NCBI RefSeq assembly: GCF_001648175.1
Contig: NZ_CP015243.1
Coordinates: 2,170,001-2,234,000 of the forward strand
DNA from: Halotalea alkalilenta
GTDB lineage: Bacteria; Pseudomonadota; Gammaproteobacteria; Pseudomonadales; Halomonadaceae
Direction: 5' to 3'
Length of the DNA stretch: 64,000 nucleotides
The position numbers and the translations under genes were made by a program. Each line of letters starts with the position of its first letter. Within the stretch, counting starts at the first letter, position 1. Below are positions 47,257-56,553 of this stretch, piece after piece. A model generated the notes under the pieces. It did no database searches, was not told the DNA's origin, and worked only from the letters and a program-made list of their open reading frames with translations.

Positions 47257-48699
47257 ATGCCTGATCTTCCCGCCTCTATCGTCGATGCCCGCCGGCTGCT
47301 GCCCTCGGTGGACCGTCTACTGCGCCATCCCCTGCTGCAGGCCGCGGTCGAGCGCTACGGCCACAAGCTGAGCCTGCGCATGGTGCGTGACGAGCTGGCC
47401 TCGGCGCGTGAAGGGGCGACCCTCGAGGCAGTGACCGAGGAAGCGCTGGCGCGAGCCGTGCTCGAGCGCCTTAGCCGCTGGACCCGGCCCCGGGCGCGGG
47501 CGGTGTTCAATCTCACCGGCACGGTGATCCACACCAATCTCGGCCGCGCGCTGCTCTCGGAGCCGGCGATCGAGGCGCTGGGCCGAGTGGCGCGCGCGCC
47601 GGTGGCACTCGAGTACGACCTCGAGGACGGCGGACGGGGCGATCGTGATGCGCTGGTCGAGGCGCTGCTCTGCGAGCTCACCGGTGCCGAGGCCGCGACG
47701 GTGGTCAACAACAACGCGGCCGCCGTGGTGCTGACCCTCGGCGCGCTCGGCGCCGGGCGCGAGGCGATCGTCTCGCGCGGTGAGTTGATCGAGATCGGCG
47801 GGGCCTTCCGCATGCCCGATATCATGGCCGCCGCCGGCTGCAGGCTGCGCGAGGTCGGCACCACCAACCGCACCCACCCGCGCGACTACCGGGATGCGAT
47901 CAACCAGGAGACCGGGCTGCTGGTCAAAGTCCACGCCTCCAACTACGCGATCGAGGGCTTCACCAGCACGCTCAGTGAACGCGAGATGGCCGAGATCGCC
48001 CACGCCGCCGGGCTTCCGCTGGTGGTCGACCTGGGCAGCGGCGCGCTGATCGATCTCGCCGATTTCGGGCTGCCCCACGAGGCCCTGCCGCGCGATGCGA
48101 TCCTTGACGGCGCCGACGTGGTCACCTTCAGCGGCGACAAGCTGCTCGGCGGCCCGCAGGCCGGCATCATCGTCGGCCGGCGCGACTGCATCGAGCGAAT
48201 CAAGCGCCATCCGCTCAAGCGCGCGCTGCGCCTCGACAAGCTGGTGCTCGCCGCGCTGGAGGCGACCCTGCGCCACTATCGCGACGACGACCATCTCGAG
48301 CGAACGCTGCCGACCCTGCGTCTGCTATGTCGCGACGAGGGCTCGATCCGCGCCACCGGTGAACGCCTGCTGGCGCGGCTGGGCAACGACCTCGACGCCC
48401 GCTTCGAAGGATTCAATATCGAGCTCGCCGCCTGCATGAGCCAGCTCGGCAGCGGCTCGCTGCCGGTCGACCGACTGCCGAGCCACGCCTTGGTATGGCG
48501 CCCCCGGGCCGAGCGACGCGAGGAGCGCGAGCGCGCGCTGCGCCGGCTCGAGGCGCAGATGCGCGGGCTCGAGCGCCCGGTGATCGGACGGCTCAAGGAG
48601 GGCGCACTGTGGCTCGACCTGCGCTGCCTGGAAGAGGGCGACGAGGCGGCCTTCATCGACCAGCTCGCACGGCCCACCGGGACGGAGGGGCTGCGGTGA
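47257..48699 (+). CDS. selA: L-seryl-tRNA(Sec) selenium transferase SelA
   Basis: PLP enzyme that converts seryl-tRNA(Sec) to selenocysteyl-tRNA(Sec) with selenophosphate. The start [19 protein letters not shown] (ATG) is preferred over an upstream TTG; the protein is 480 residues. The N-terminal tRNA-binding domain is followed by [19 protein letters not shown] sequence ([18 protein letters not shown]). The PLP Lys is K295 in [23 protein letters not shown] and [11 protein letters not shown] are typical. selB starts within its stop codon (GTGA). Confidence 0.96.
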   Translation: MPDLPASIVDARRLLPSVDRLLRHPLLQAAVERYGHKLSLRMVRDELASAREGATLEAVTEEALARAVLERLSRWTRPRARAVFNLTGTVIHTNLGRALLSEPAIEALGRVARAPVALEYDLEDGGRGDRDALVEALLCELTGAEAATVVNNNAAAVVLTLGALGAGREAIVSRGELIEIGGAFRMPDIMAAAGCRLREVGTTNRTHPRDYRDAINQETGLLVKVHASNYAIEGFTSTLSEREMAEIAHAAGLPLVVDLGSGALIDLADFGLPHEALPRDAILDGADVVTFSGDKLLGGPQAGIIVGRRDCIERIKRHPLKRALRLDKLVLAALEATLRHYRDDDHLERTLPTLRLLCRDEGSIRATGERLLARLGNDLDARFEGFNIELAACMSQLGSGSLPVDRLPSHALVWRPRAERREERERALRRLEAQMRGLERPVIGRLKEGALWLDLRCLEEGDEAAFIDQLARPTGTEGLR

Positions 48700-50615
48700 T
48701 CATCGGTACCGCCGGCCACGTCGACCACGGCAAGACCGCGCTGATCAAATGCCTCACCGGCATCGACACCGACGCGCTCAAGGAGGAGAAGGCGCGGGGG
48801 TTGACCATCGAGCCGGGCTTCGCCTATCCGCAGGGACTCGAAGGCGTCGAGCTCGGTTTCATCGACGTGCCCGGGCATGAGAAATTCATTCACAACATGC
48901 TCGCCGGCATCGGCGGCATCGACGGTGCGCTACTGGTGGTCGCCTGCGACGACGGGATCATGCCGCAGAGCGTCGAGCACCTTGCGATCCTGCGGCTGCT
49001 GTCGATTCCGGTACGCGCAGTGGCACTGACCAAGTGCGACCTGGTCGACGCCGATCTGATCGAACAGCGCCAGTTGGAACTCGCCGATTGGCTCGGCGAG
49101 CCCGCGCCGATCTTCGCGCTGTCCAACCGCAGCGGCGAGGGGATCGAGGCGCTGCGCGACTGGCTCTGGCAGTGCGCCAGCCGCTGGCGCGCCCGCCCCG
49201 CACCGGGGCTGTTTCGTCTCGCGGTCGACCGTGCCTTCGTCAAGACCGGCGCGGGGCTGGTGGTCACCGGCACCGTGGTCGATGGCGAGGTCGAGGAGGG
49301 TGCCCAGCTGCGGCTCTTTCCCGCCCAGGAGAGCGTCCGGGTGCGCGGGCTCAGGCGCCAGAACCGGCCCGCCGAGCGCGCCCGGCGCGGCGATCGCTGC
49401 GCGCTCAACCTCGCTGGCGTCGAGCGCAACGAGATCCAGCGCGGCGGCTGGGTGGTCGAAGCGAGCGAGCCCCCCGAGGGCCACGAGCGCTTGGACATCG
49501 ACCTGCGCCTGCTCGCCGATCTCGACCGGCCGCTGGCCCACTGGACCCCGGTGCACGTGCATCTGGGCGCCGCCCACCTCACCGGCCGGGTAGGGCTGCT
49601 CGAAGGCAGCGAGCTTGCTCCCGGTGGCCGCGCACTGGCCCAGCTCACGCTCGACCAGCCGGTGCTCGCCTGCTGCGCGGACCGGGTGGTGATTCGCAGC
49701 CACGGCGCCGATCGCACGCTTGGTGGCGGCCGGGTGCTCGATCGCCGCCCACCGCGGCGCGGCGCCCGGCGAGCCGAGCGGCTGGCATGGCTTGGCATAC
49801 TGCGCCGCGCGCTCGATCACGGCGCGACCGAGTCGGCCGAGGGCTTCGACTCCGCCCTCGCCGCGCTCGCCGAACTGCGCGGCGACGGCATCGAGCTGGC
49901 GCCGCTCGCCGCCAACCTCAACCGCCGGATGGAAGCGCTACGCCTGCGCGCCGAGGCCCAGGGTCTGGTGATCATCAGCGCCGACAGCGAGACCCGGCTG
50001 TTCGCCCCGGGCCACCTCGCCGCGCTGGAACAGCGCCTGTGCGAGGTCGTCGCCGCCAACCACCAGCTCGAACCCGCCGCCGCCGGCACCGAGCGCGAGC
50101 GCCTGCGCCGCCAGGCCGCCCCCAGGCTCGCCAGCCCGATCTTCCGCCAGCTGCTCGAGCGGCTGCTCGCCCAGGGCCGGCTGGTCAGCCACGGCCCCTT
50201 CATCGCCGAACCCGGCCATCGCGCCCGGCTGGGGGAAGAAGACGAAGCGCTATGGCAGCGCATCGCACCGCTGCTCGATGAAAGCTTCGATCCCCCCCGG
50301 GTCCGCGACATCGCCCAGAGCCAAGGGCTCGCTGAACAGCGGGTGCGCGAAGTACTCAGCGCCAGCGCCCGGCTCGGCGCGCTTTACCAAGTGCGCAAGG
50401 ATCACTTCTACCCACTCGCCACCATCCAAACCCTGGCTGAAATAGGATTGGCAATCGAGGCTGAGCATGGCAGCATCCTCGCCCGTGAATACCGTGATCG
50501 CATCCAGGTAGGCCGCAAGCTCGCGATCCAGCAGCTCGAATTCTTCGACCGCATCGGCTTCACCCGGCGGGTACGCGACGTGCACCGCATTCGACGGCCC
50601 GATATGTGGCACTGA
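48696..50615 (+). CDS. selB: selenocysteine-specific elongation factor SelB
   Basis: GTPase that brings Sec-tRNA to UGA codons carrying a SECIS hairpin. The GTG start ([18 protein letters not shown]) overlaps the selA stop; it has 639 residues. G motifs are [20 protein letters not shown] (switch II) and TKCDLVDAD, with IEPGFAYP as the G2-region block of SelB. Domains II and III follow, then four winged-helix repeats at the C-terminus for SECIS binding ([49 protein letters not shown]). selC follows 25 bp later. Confidence 0.96.
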   Translation: MIIGTAGHVDHGKTALIKCLTGIDTDALKEEKARGLTIEPGFAYPQGLEGVELGFIDVPGHEKFIHNMLAGIGGIDGALLVVACDDGIMPQSVEHLAILRLLSIPVRAVALTKCDLVDADLIEQRQLELADWLGEPAPIFALSNRSGEGIEALRDWLWQCASRWRARPAPGLFRLAVDRAFVKTGAGLVVTGTVVDGEVEEGAQLRLFPAQESVRVRGLRRQNRPAERARRGDRCALNLAGVERNEIQRGGWVVEASEPPEGHERLDIDLRLLADLDRPLAHWTPVHVHLGAAHLTGRVGLLEGSELAPGGRALAQLTLDQPVLACCADRVVIRSHGADRTLGGGRVLDRRPPRRGARRAERLAWLGILRRALDHGATESAEGFDSALAALAELRGDGIELAPLAANLNRRMEALRLRAEAQGLVIISADSETRLFAPGHLAALEQRLCEVVAANHQLEPAAAGTERERLRRQAAPRLASPIFRQLLERLLAQGRLVSHGPFIAEPGHRARLGEEDEALWQRIAPLLDESFDPPRVRDIAQSQGLAEQRVREVLSASARLGALYQVRKDHFYPLATIQTLAEIGLAIEAEHGSILAREYRDRIQVGRKLAIQQLEFFDRIGFTRRVRDVHRIRRPDMWH

Positions 50616-50640
50616 AGGACCGAGCGGCAAGCGCATCAAA

Positions 50641-50738
50641 GGAAGAGGATCGACCCCCGGTGGGGCGACCGGACTTCAACTCCGTGTGGGGGCTGCCAAG
50701 CAGTCCTCGGTGGGTTCGACTCCCACGCTCTTCCGCCA
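50641..50738 (+). tRNA. selC: tRNA-Sec (anticodon TCA)
   Basis: A 98-nt tRNA with acceptor GGAAGAG/CTCTTCC, anticodon loop CTTCAAC (TCA at 50676-50678) and T-arm GTGGG-TTCGACT-CCCAC. It has a long variable arm (GGGCTGC/GCAGTCC) and encoded CCA. A six-or-more pair D-stem region (CCCC GG TGGGG) is typical of Sec-tRNA. The expected eighth acceptor pair is G-G, and the outer anticodon-stem pair is C-T, both unusual. The 3' end is the apparent attachment site of the island. Confidence 0.95.
50724..50738 (+). repeat. attL-like sequence: selC 3' end
   Basis: CACGCTCTTCCGCCA, the last 15 bases of selC, recurs with one T missing at 56540-56553. The pair brackets the AT-rich island, as expected for integrase-mediated insertion into a tRNA 3' end. 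Confidence 0.6.
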
Positions 50739-51697
50739 TCACTCCCCTCTACCGTTCGTCCCGAGCGGCGTCCTTACGCGCCGAAGCGGCGATTCGTCTC
50801 GGCATTGATGGACGCCTGTCGAGGGATACAGACGAAGCCCCGGCGTTAGCTTGCTCGAGGTGATTCAATACCCGCTATAAGCTTATGGTTGGAGCGATAG
50901 GCTAGGCGCCGCGCGCTGATCGACCGGCTGTCACTTCGGTATCCCTGTGCCATCTTGTGCCCGAAAGGCCGAGAGTGGAGGCGAGACACCACGCACTGCT
51001 ACTGCCAATGGCTCGAAGCGCTGATCGGCTGGTCTCACGCAATAGGGAGGGCGACGCTATCACAGTTCATTCTTCTGTCTAGTGTCAGTACCCTTCGCCT
51101 GGAGCGGGAGCAGGCCATATAGCGCCAGCGCAGCTGATCGCCAACAACATTCACCCCAGGCCTGATCGCGTACTGCACGACCTGTCCTTTGGTGCACCGA
51201 TTTCGCCATCGTGCTGCGACCCTCGCCTGCGCATTTTCGACTCTCCGCCCCGCGTGCGCGCTAAATGGGTGGGTTTTTCGGCAGGCCGGACACGGCCGAA
51301 AGCCGCGCCAGTGCTGGGGCGGCGGACAGGGGAGGGAGGGCAAAAAATTATGCGGATTTATGCGTTTTTTCGAGAAGGGAAGGAAAAATGCGGCGAGAGT
51401 CTGGAAGCTATGCTACAGATTGTGTCAAATTGATTCAAAATGTGTTCTTGTTGAAGCCACGGTGTTCCTGACAGGTCTGACGTTCTAAGCAGCCGCCGCC
51501 TCGGCGAAAGTTGAGAGCTGTTTTATTGGTTTGAATTTGTTAAAGCGTATTTAGACTAAAGAGCGATCTGGGAATAGAGGACTATCACACAAAATGATTC
51601 TCTGGCTTTAGTAGATCCGCGTTATAAATTAAGAATAAGTCTTGAAATTCCGCTGTTCGCAAGAATAATAAGTCCCAGTCGGAGGAATGTTGATTCA
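50739..51697. other. gene-free left part of the island
   Basis: About 960 bp where an integrase would usually lie beside the tRNA. The first 650 bp are GC-rich like the host and contain only short Arg/Pro/Cys-rich open frames without family resemblance. After about 51.4 kb the sequence turns AT-rich and becomes the upstream region of the SIR2 gene. It may be the eroded remains of an integrase module. Confidence 0.45.
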
Positions 51698-52702
51698 ATG
51701 AACTATGAAAAGCAGGCACAAGATTATTATAGTAAGGCTCCTTTAATAATATTAGGAAGCGGAGCTTCTTGCGCCCATGGAATGTCAGGCATGGAAGCAT
51801 TGGCGGAATATTTAGTAAAAAAAATTGACATATCAGACATTTCTGCCAAAGATAAAATCACTTGGTCTGAATTTTGTAGGGTTCTTGAGTCAGGTACCGA
51901 CCTGGAGACAGCTCTCCATCAAGTGGCAACTTCAGAAGAGCTGACATCATGCATAATAAGAAAGACATGGGAGCTTATAAATGCTGAAGATCTAGGAATA
52001 TTTCACGAGTATCTTCAAAATAACCAACGCTTTAGCTTGGGAAAGATAATTTCCCATATGTTTAAATCTAGCATATCTAACATCAATATTATTACTACTA
52101 ACTATGATAGACTCGCTGAGTACGCATGTGAAAGGGAAAAAATCCACCACTATACAGGATTTACTCATGGCTTTTTTCGGCAGTTAAGTCAGCCGAAAGA
52201 AATAAAAGTAAATCGGAAGGTTAACATATGGAAGGTTCATGGATCGATCGACTGGTTTAAGTCTCCTTTAGAAGATATTATAGGATTACCGCATCTTCAA
52301 GACATCCCTAAGGGATATGGCCCTCAAATAGTCACTCCTGGCACACAAAAATATCAGAGAACTCATTTAGAACCTTATCGCTCCATTATTAATAATGCTG
52401 ATCAGGCTATTACAGCAGCGACTTCATATTTATGTATCGGATATGGGTTCAACGATGAGCATATACAGCCTAAACTCATGACCAAATGCGCTCGCCAGGG
52501 TGCACCTATCACTATAGTGACATATGCACTTTCTGATGCTACAAAAAGGTATGTCATTAATGGCGGTATGAGCAACTATTTGGCGATTGAGCGTGGTGAT
52601 CATGACGATCAGTCTGTGGTTTACAGTTCTCTAGAAGAAAATCCTGTAATAGTTGAAAAAAACTTCTGGAACATCGATGGCTACTTAACTCTAATAACGT
52701 AG
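51698..52702 (+). CDS. SIR2-family NADase-like protein of a SIR2-HerA defence system
   Basis: A 334-residue protein with the SIR2 NAD-binding plan: ILGSGAS (residues 18-24), NIITTNYDRLAEYA (TTNYD 133-137) with the conserved Asn and Asp, and IWKVHGSIDWF, whose H181 is the likely catalytic His. SYLCIGYGFNDEHIQ near the C-terminus is the further NAD-site block. In SIR2-HerA systems this subunit destroys NAD+ or attacks nucleic acid when phage is sensed. The start has GGAGGA upstream, though 14 bp away. herA follows after 10 bp. The gene is AT-rich (many AAT, ATA, TTA codons) compared with flanking genes, consistent with transfer. Confidence 0.85.
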   Translation: MNYEKQAQDYYSKAPLIILGSGASCAHGMSGMEALAEYLVKKIDISDISAKDKITWSEFCRVLESGTDLETALHQVATSEELTSCIIRKTWELINAEDLGIFHEYLQNNQRFSLGKIISHMFKSSISNINIITTNYDRLAEYACEREKIHHYTGFTHGFFRQLSQPKEIKVNRKVNIWKVHGSIDWFKSPLEDIIGLPHLQDIPKGYGPQIVTPGTQKYQRTHLEPYRSIINNADQAITAATSYLCIGYGFNDEHIQPKLMTKCARQGAPITIVTYALSDATKRYVINGGMSNYLAIERGDHDDQSVVYSSLEENPVIVEKNFWNIDGYLTLIT

Positions 52703-52712
52703 GAGAGTAATA

Positions 52713-54440
52713 ATGTCTATTTTCAATTTTGTTGATGATGAAGCGCTTGGAAAAGTAGCATCTGTTGACACTGCAACGGTAATTGTTGATGTCGAAAATA
52801 TAAATCAATTGAAAAGGTTACAGGTTAATCATTTGGCTGTATTACAAAGCAGTAGGCCTGGCCAGCATTTGATTGGTCTAATTACTCAAGTTACTCGAAA
52901 AAAGTCTGCTGCTGAAGAGTTAAATGATGGTATTGTCGATCAATATGCGGAACTCAATCTTTGCAGAATCGCATTAATAGGGACATTATTAGATCGCGAT
53001 GGGAATAAAGAGAATGTGTTTCGTCGTACCTTAGAGTCTGTTCCAGAAATAGACGCCAATTGTTTTTCTTTAGAAGGAGATAATCTTACCGGCTTCATGA
53101 GAACCCTGTCGAGTATAGCTGCAGATAAAAACTCATTGACGCTGGGAAGATATACTCTTGATGAACATGCTGTGGCTTATTTGAATGGAAATAAATTTTT
53201 CCAGCGACATGCTTTTATTGGTGGTAGTACAGGATCCGGAAAGTCATGGACAACCGCTAGGATTATTGAGCAGATGGAGAGGCTGGACTCAGCAAATGCG
53301 ATAATCTTTGATCTTCATGGTGAATATTCACCTTTGGTAGGCGACGGCATTCAACAGCTTAAAGTGGCAGGCCCAGCCGATGTGGAGAGTGCGCGCACAC
53401 TAGATGAAGGCATAGTTTTCTTGCCCTATTGGTTGCTTTCTTATGAAGCATTAGTTTCTATGTTTGTCGACCGTAGTGACCAGAATGCGCCCAATCAAGC
53501 CATGATTATGGCAAGGGAAATAAACCAAGCAAAAAGGAAATACCTTGAAGATAGAAATTATGTGGATATATTATCACATTTTACCGTTGATAGTCCCGTT
53601 CCATTCGATCTGAAGGAGCTCTTAGCAAGATTGAACTCTATAAATACAGAGATGGTCGCGGGTGCAAGAGGAGATAAACAAGGCGAATTCTATGGAAAAC
53701 TGGCAAGAATGATTTCTAGGCTAGAGAATAAAATTTCTGATAGACGTTTGGGTTTTTTGTTTAGTGGCGGTGAAGATGTTTTAGATTTTTCATGGTTGAA
53801 CAAGCTTTCTGCTAATTTAGTAGGGTGTACTTCAGAAAATAATATTGCAGGAATAAAAATAGTTGATTTTTCAGAAGTTCCATCAGATATTCTCCCATTA
53901 ATCGTTTCACTGGTTGCACGTGTCGCATTCTCTATCCAGCAGTGGACTCCCTCTGAATTGCGCCATCCAATAGCGTTGCTATGTGATGAGGCTCATCTCT
54001 ATATACCACAAAGAAGTATGGCGGATTCTGCCAATAATATATCAATTGATATATTTGAAAGAATAGCTAAAGAGGGTAGGAAATATGGCCTGAGCCTTGT
54101 GGTTATAAGCCAAAGGCCTTCAGAGGTTAATAAAACCATACTTAGTCAATGCAGCAATTTTATTTCAATGAGATTAACCAATGCTGAAGACCAAGGGGTA
54201 ATTAAAAAGCTGCTTCCAGATAGCTTGGGTGGTTTTGGAGATATTCTCCCTACTTTGGATACAGGAGAAGCATTAATGGTTGGCGACGCAAGTTTACTCC
54301 CTAGTCGAATAAGGGTAGACGAGCCAGCGAATAGACCCAATAGTGGAACTGTAGATTTTTGGGACGAGTGGCAGGCACCTGTTGAGGAACATCGACTTAC
54401 AGCGGCAATCGATAATTGGAGAAAGCAAAATATTCAATAG
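52713..54440 (+). CDS. HerA-type DNA translocase ATPase (SIR2-HerA partner)
   Basis: A 575-residue FtsK/HerA-fold ATPase. The N-terminal HAS-barrel-like domain (ALGKVASVDTATVIVDVEN, HLIGLITQVTRK) is followed by Walker A GSTGSGKS at residues 171-178, then IIFDLHGEYSPLVG. Walker B LLCDEAHLY has D425 and E426. A sensor and arginine-finger region reads GLSLVVISQRPSEVNKTIL. The C-terminus (LPSRIRVDEPANRP) matches the DUF853/HerA clamp. A ribosome site AGGAG stands before the ATG. HerA hexamers are expected to assemble with the SIR2 protein and control its activity. No NurA nuclease gene is adjacent, so a repair HerA-NurA pair is unlikely. Confidence 0.87.
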   Translation: MSIFNFVDDEALGKVASVDTATVIVDVENINQLKRLQVNHLAVLQSSRPGQHLIGLITQVTRKKSAAEELNDGIVDQYAELNLCRIALIGTLLDRDGNKENVFRRTLESVPEIDANCFSLEGDNLTGFMRTLSSIAADKNSLTLGRYTLDEHAVAYLNGNKFFQRHAFIGGSTGSGKSWTTARIIEQMERLDSANAIIFDLHGEYSPLVGDGIQQLKVAGPADVESARTLDEGIVFLPYWLLSYEALVSMFVDRSDQNAPNQAMIMAREINQAKRKYLEDRNYVDILSHFTVDSPVPFDLKELLARLNSINTEMVAGARGDKQGEFYGKLARMISRLENKISDRRLGFLFSGGEDVLDFSWLNKLSANLVGCTSENNIAGIKIVDFSEVPSDILPLIVSLVARVAFSIQQWTPSELRHPIALLCDEAHLYIPQRSMADSANNISIDIFERIAKEGRKYGLSLVVISQRPSEVNKTILSQCSNFISMRLTNAEDQGVIKKLLPDSLGGFGDILPTLDTGEALMVGDASLLPSRIRVDEPANRPNSGTVDFWDEWQAPVEEHRLTAAIDNWRKQNIQ

Positions 54441-54606
54441 TCAGGATAAGGTATGTATAAAGATGAAAATAGTAAATAGTTTTACTAGAAAACTTTTCGG
54501 AATATAGCATATGGTTGCTAGCTATTTATATAAATTGTTTGTGTAATGAATTTAGCATGTGAATTGTCAATAAAATACGTTAATTGCACAACTTAAAGGA
54601 GTTTAT

Positions 54607-54966
54607 ATGTCAACCAATTTAGAAAAAGAGGTTGCTTGCCTCCTCTGCGGTATACGAGTGAAAAAATATAATTTACAGCGCCACCAGATCAAGCATCATT
54701 GCCTGAATCCAGATGACTATATATCGTGTTCTTTTTGTCGGTTTCCTGTCAAGAACAAAAATTACCATAAGCATATTAAGTGCCATCTTAAAGATATTAC
54801 GATCAAATCCGGTCGGACAAAGCTTTGTGATATGATGCCTGCTCAACGTCGTCGCTGGCTTGATAATCTTGACCGACCGGATCGAGAATACAGTGAAGAC
54901 GCGTTATCACCTGGACGATATCTCTTAGGTGGTAGTTATGGGCTTGGTAAAAACCGGAAAAACTAA
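54607..54966 (+). CDS. small protein with two tandem C2H2 zinc fingers, function unknown
   Basis: A 119-residue protein with two CX2CX11HX3H motifs exactly 30 residues apart: C11, C14, H26, H30 and C41, C44, H56, H60 (CLLCGIRVKKYNLQRHQIKH; CSFCRFPVKNKNYHKHIKCH). Basic residues around the second finger suit nucleic-acid binding. The C-terminal half is basic and Arg-rich (MPAQRRRWLDNLDRP). The ribosome site AAAGGAG is strong. It lies 166 bp after herA on the same strand, within the same AT-rich island. It is not MucR/Ros, whose single finger has different spacing. It might regulate or assist the SIR2-HerA pair, but that is inferred only from position. Confidence 0.75.
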   Translation: MSTNLEKEVACLLCGIRVKKYNLQRHQIKHHCLNPDDYISCSFCRFPVKNKNYHKHIKCHLKDITIKSGRTKLCDMMPAQRRRWLDNLDRPDREYSEDALSPGRYLLGGSYGLGKNRKN

Positions 54967-55505
54967 AGGGAGTAAGGTAAACAAATTGTCAAACTTTCAT
55001 TAAATAAATTATTTATGACGCCTGAATCTATTTAGAATATTTTGTAGCTGGGCTATTTACATGTTCAGTCTTGGATTCTGTTGACCAAGTCTGGCTTAAT
55101 AGGTATTAATTAGATCCTTGAGTTACTATTAATCCAGTCTGTCCAGAAAGGAAAATGGTTTGACTATATTTAAATAATATTTTGACTCCACAGTGTAGCC
55201 ATGCTCGATGGCAGGAGATCGAAGGTTGTTGGCATGACATGGCTCATGCGCTTTTCGATAGGGTCAAGCGAGCGCGTGGTAGGGAAGAATCCGCAAGCGA
55301 TTCTATGCTTTCTTTACGTGTGCAAAGACATAAGCGGACTTGATGAAATTTATTAGGTATATTCGTGACCTGATATTTCATTAGGTATATTGATAGGTAT
55401 ATTTGGTATGGAAAAAAATTTCATTCCTCCATTAATCAATGGGTTGCATGCTTGGTTATCATCCCGCCAGGCCTGTATTCTTACCTCGCAGATCATCGCG
55501 AGGCA
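54967..55505. other. AT-rich gene-free stretch of the island
   Basis: About 540 bp between the zinc-finger gene and the transposase remnant. No open frame resembles a known family. It contains the GGTATAT repeat cluster at 55344-55403. Confidence 0.4.
55344..55403 (+). repeat. direct repeats with core TAGGTATATT
   Basis: TTAGGTATATT occurs at 55353 and 55381, and ATAGGTATATT at 55393. The first two are part of longer near-copies, TGAAATTTATTAGGTATATT and TGATATTTCATTAGGTATATT, spaced about 28 bp apart. Two looser GGTATAT copies lie at about 56456-56475, on the far side of the transposase remnant. They could be protein-binding sites such as iterons. Confidence 0.5.
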
Positions 55506-55549
55506 AAAAGCCCCGAAGAACAGCTAATTCGCTGGCTTTCGGGGCTTTT
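55506..55549. terminator. terminator-like hairpin
   Basis: A 12-bp stem AAAAGCCCCGAA/TTCGGGGCTTTT around a 20-base loop. It lies just beyond the broken end of the transposase and could terminate in either direction. Confidence 0.55.
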
Positions 55550-55579
55550 CCATTGTGGGCATTCCTTGGCATTCGAGCC

Positions 55580-56378
55580 TCGGAGATGCGCTGATAGCGC
55601 GTCTAGGCTAGCGTAGTGGAAGGCCTGCGTCGTGGCCTCCTTCAGCGTCCGATTCATCCGCTCGACTTGGCCGTTGGTCCACGGATGATAGGCCTGGGTC
55701 CGCCGATGCTCGATGCCGGTGGCAAATGAGATCGAAACGATGGGGCTTGTATGTCTCGGTCCTCGGACGCTTGGCGAACTGCACACCGTTGTCGGTCAGT
55801 ACCGTGTGAACACGGTACGGTAGTTGGGACAGCGTTTCCTAGAGAAAGGCAGCGGCCTCGTTTCGGCCCGCTTGGCGGTTCAGCTTGGCGTGCACGAACT
55901 TCGAGGTACGATCGACGGCGACGAACAGATACGCCTTCCCTTCGCCAGTGCGGATCTCATTGAAATCGATGTGCAGATAACCGATCCGATAGGATTTGAA
56001 GCGTTTGGGGGTGGGCTGTTCATGGCTGTCTTCCGGCAGCCGGCTGATCTCATGACGTTGGTAGAGTCGATGGAGTTTCGCCCGGGTCAGGTGCGGGATG
56101 AATCGCTGCAAGGTGAACAGACAATCATCGAGCGGGTGCAAGGTCCGTCGACGAAACTCGAGCGCCGCGCTTTCCTCCAGCGGTGCTAAGGAGTGTGAGC
56201 GAGGGCGTTTGGGTCCCATGGCCACGTCCTCGACCGAGTCCCGTGCACGCCATTTGCGAACGGTCTTGGGATTGAGGCCATAGCGGCGGCTCAATGCCGC
56301 GACCGAAGCCTTCGATCGCTGTATTTCTTTTCGGATGGCGTGCACGGTCTTGGCGCGTGAGTGAAGAATCTGAGCCAT
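55580..56378 (-). pseudogene. IS481-family transposase remnant
   Basis: From MAQILHSRAKTVHAIRKEIQ the frame shows an HTH (RYGLNPKTVRKWRARD) and the start of a DDE integrase core (YRIGYLHIDFNEIRTGEGK, FVAVDRTSKFVHAKL). It is then stopped by TAG after RNEAAAFL. TVLTDNGVQFAKR, with the second Asp, follows in the same frame. After a frameshift, AYHPWTNGQVERMNRTLKEA supplies the Glu region. Homology ends near SLDALSAHLR, so the C-terminus is missing. A sequence like an IS end (TGTAGGGGATTGTGGTATCA) lies upstream on the minus strand, ending at 56419. It is inactive. Confidence 0.85.
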
Positions 56379-56399
56379 GGGTCCTCTGCAGACATAGGT

Positions 56400-56419
56400 T
56401 GATACCACAATCCCCTACA
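56400..56419 (-). repeat. surviving end of the IS481-like element
   Basis: Read on the minus strand, TGTAGGGGATTGTGGTATCA starts 41 bp before the transposase ATG, where a terminal inverted repeat is expected. No inverted partner was found on the other side, consistent with loss of that end. Confidence 0.5.
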
Positions 56420-56539
56420 CCTAGACTCTGATTTACCGACTCTTCAAATATTTATGGTATATGAAAGGGTATATTACGATTGGTTTGCATCGTATTTAAT
56501 GCCATTAAAATCAATGTGTTATAGTGCATTGTGGCATCT

Positions 56540-56553
56540 CACGCTCTCCGCCA
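56540..56553 (+). repeat. attR-like near-copy of the selC 3' end
   Basis: CACGCTCTCCGCCA matches the last 15 bases of selC except for one missing T. Its place at the change from AT-rich to host-like sequence makes it the likely right boundary of the island. Confidence 0.6.

Larger units (their letters stand above)
50739..56553. mobile_element. selC-inserted genomic island (defence island), integrase lost
   Basis: An element of about 5.8 kb between selC and selD. From about 51.4 kb onward the base composition falls well below that of the flanks, with A/T-ending codons. It carries a SIR2 and a HerA gene, a C2H2 zinc-finger gene, a repeat cluster and an IS481-like remnant. No integrase, excisionase or transfer gene is visible, so it is probably fixed. 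Boundaries are inferred from the imperfect selC-end repeat. Confidence 0.65.

Noticed and set aside
51035..51343. 102-codon minus-strand frame in the left part of the island
   Set aside because: Arg/Cys-rich, no ribosome site noted and no resemblance to integrases or other families.
52713..54440. HerA as part of a HerA-NurA DNA-repair pair
   Set aside because: No NurA nuclease gene is adjacent, and the partner gene is SIR2, the defence arrangement.
55344..55403. Short direct repeats as a CRISPR array
   Set aside because: Only three copies with uneven 12-28 bp spacing, no unique spacers of constant length and no cas genes.
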